Assembly (NCBI GenBank): GCA_025934105.1
Contig: JAICYS010000009.1
Coordinates: 1-51,628 of the forward strand
Direction of reading: 5' to 3'
Length of the DNA: 51,628 nt
Source of the DNA: Myxococcota bacterium
GTDB lineage: Bacteria > Myxococcota_A > Polyangia > Fen-1088
Below are positions 50,827-51,628 of this stretch, piece after piece. The notes under the pieces were generated by a model. It was not told the origin of the DNA. It worked only from the letters and a program-made list of their open reading frames with translations, and made no database searches. Position 1 is the stretch's first letter. The number at the start of each line of letters is the position of its first letter. The position numbers and the translations under genes were made by a program.

Positions 50827-51510
50827 GATTGCGTTGCCAGCCACAATCAGTTCGTTGCGACATGCGCCAACGGAGATCAACGAAACGGAAGGCATTTTGG
50901 TTAATCAGCCGCACGCGCGGCCGGCGTTGATTTTTTTCGGATCGAGAGGCAGCGCCGGCCCTCACCCCACGAGCCGGCGGCGTCGACGGCGAACGGACCG
51001 AGACGCTCGACGGGGGGATTCCCCGACGGTGCTCGGCTCGATTGGTCGCCGATGGGATGCTTTTCCGCCGCCGCAGCGCCAGACCCGTGACGGCGGCGAT
51101 CCGTTTCATTGCGAACGGTAATCGTTCACACGGGAACGTCGGAACCAGCGCGGCGCTCTATCGGCAAAGATTCCGCATCGGACATTGCGCTCATTCCAAC
51201 GGAGCCGGCCGGCCCGACCATCGCGGGAGGCGGGGCCAGCGGCGGAGAGAAACCGCGCGGGCGCTGAGGTGCAGGGACGGGTGGAGCTCGGCCACCGCCC
51301 GTCATCCGAAACGTCGTCCGAGGCGTGCTCGTCTCGGACGGATGGTCTTCAGTCCGGCCAACGGTGTTGGTCTTCGGCGGCTCTTGGACGTCGGAGGGTC
51401 GAACCGGCCCGGGCCCATCAGACTTGCGCGACGGCGGCGGCTTGTGTCCCCGCGGAATCATCTTCACCGTCTCGACGGTGGCGAGCCCGCGCAGGATGCT
51501 TCGATTTCCG

Positions 51511-51584
51511 CGCGCCCGAGGTGAGTCGAACACCTAACCCTCGGCTTCGAAGGCCGATGCTCTATCCAGTTGAGCTACGGGCGC
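51511..51584 (-). tRNA. tRNA-Arg (anticodon TCG)
   Basis: A 74-nt cloverleaf on the minus strand: acceptor GCGCCCG/CGGGCGC, D-arm TAGCTCAACTGGATAGAGCA, anticodon arm TCGGC-CTTCGAA-GCCGA (anticodon TCG), T-arm with GTGTTCGACTCAC. Discriminator G; CCA is not encoded. It bounds the P47/PixA block on the right. Confidence 0.96.
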
Positions 51585-51596
51585 AGAACGCGGCGA

Positions 51597-51625
51597 ATGA
51601 TTCTCGCCCGGTGCCGGCCTGTCAA
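51597..51625 (-). promoter_or_regulatory. Promoter of tRNA-Arg
   Basis: On the minus strand TTGACA (RC of 51620-51625), 17 bp, then AATCAT (RC of 51597-51602), placing the start a few bases upstream of the tRNA 5' end at 51584. Confidence 0.65.
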
Positions 51626-51628
51626 GCG

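Larger units (their letters stand above)
50562..51510. other. 949-bp upstream region of the P47/PixA operon without a gene
   Basis: Open frames on both strands (for example 50594-51121 plus and 51126-51533 minus) are Arg/Pro/Ser-rich, lack ribosome-binding sites and resemble no family, so I do not call them. The half nearest the operon is AT-richer and holds the candidate promoter, palindrome and hairpin listed separately. The rest, up to tRNA-Arg, shows nothing I can name. Confidence 0.6.

Noticed and set aside
50594-51121. 175-codon plus-strand frame upstream of the P47 operon
   Set aside because: Composition is Arg/Pro-rich and unstructured, no ribosome-binding site, no known motif; it spans the candidate P47 promoter.
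51126-51533. 135-codon minus-strand frame next to tRNA-Arg
   Set aside because: Pro/Arg/Ser-rich, no start signal, and it runs into the tRNA gene.
1-51628. CRISPR arrays, insertion sequences, integrases or prophage genes
   Set aside because: No regularly spaced repeats, transposase or integrase motifs were seen on either strand.

Overview
The window is GC-rich and densely coded, with many GTG, TTG and ATGA/GTGA-coupled starts. The gene content points to a Myxococcota-like (deltaproteobacterial) Gram-negative: a DUF1592/DUF1588 lipoprotein paired with a Tat-exported DUF1552 protein, TonB-domain proteins, a putative zinc metallopeptidase of the HEAGH type, the futalosine route to menaquinone, and a LexA promoter with a GTTCAG half-site. 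The assignment is inferred from content only; there is no rRNA or other phylogenetic marker.

Layout. 1-12.8 kb: tRNA-Leu(GAG); an exported beta-rich protein; an RsbQ-type alpha/beta hydrolase coupled to a PAS histidine kinase; a metallopeptidase; a CPBP membrane protease; the DUF1592/DUF1552 pair; a large TonB-domain protein; lexA divergent from an ECF sigma/anti-sigma pair. 12.9-21.6 kb: a Pel-type exopolysaccharide locus, minus strand, in the order pelB-like, pelD, pelE, pelF, pelG. Across the intergenic region on the plus strand lie a small DUF2795 secreted protein and a lipoprotein equal to the hydrolase domain of PelA alone. 21.7-31.4 kb: a tightly coupled operon for menaquinone made through aminofutalosine: polyprenyl diphosphate synthase, UbiD-like MqnL, MenG/UbiE, UbiX-like MqnM, a cysteine-less MqnE-like protein, MqnE, a single-chain MqnA-MqnC fusion, MqnX deaminase and the prenyltransferase MqnP. 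MqnB and MqnD are not in the window. 31.5-42.2 kb: a histidine kinase, AlkB, NDH-2 (a menaquinone reductase) with a tail antisense to a PRC-barrel gene, a VWA lipoprotein, a TonB/HEAT protein, a glycosyltransferase with UDP-GlcNAc 2-epimerase, and a GH1 glycosidase.

42.3-51.6 kb is accessory in character. It lies between tRNA-Lys(CTT) and tRNA-Arg(TCG), looks less GC-rich than the menaquinone operon, and carries one minus-strand operon of seven genes: three different P47/OrfX-like TULIP proteins, two AidA/PixA inclusion-body-family paralogs, a small unassigned protein and a DUF1842 protein. P47/OrfX relatives accompany botulinum-type neurotoxin genes, and PixA/AidA relatives come from bacteria that interact with nematodes and insects. 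No recognisable toxin enzyme is present, so this is the best candidate for an undescribed system. A candidate promoter whose -35 box sits in a perfect 6-4-6 palindrome lies about 220 nt upstream of its first gene.

No insertion sequence, phage gene, CRISPR array, rRNA or replication origin was seen.
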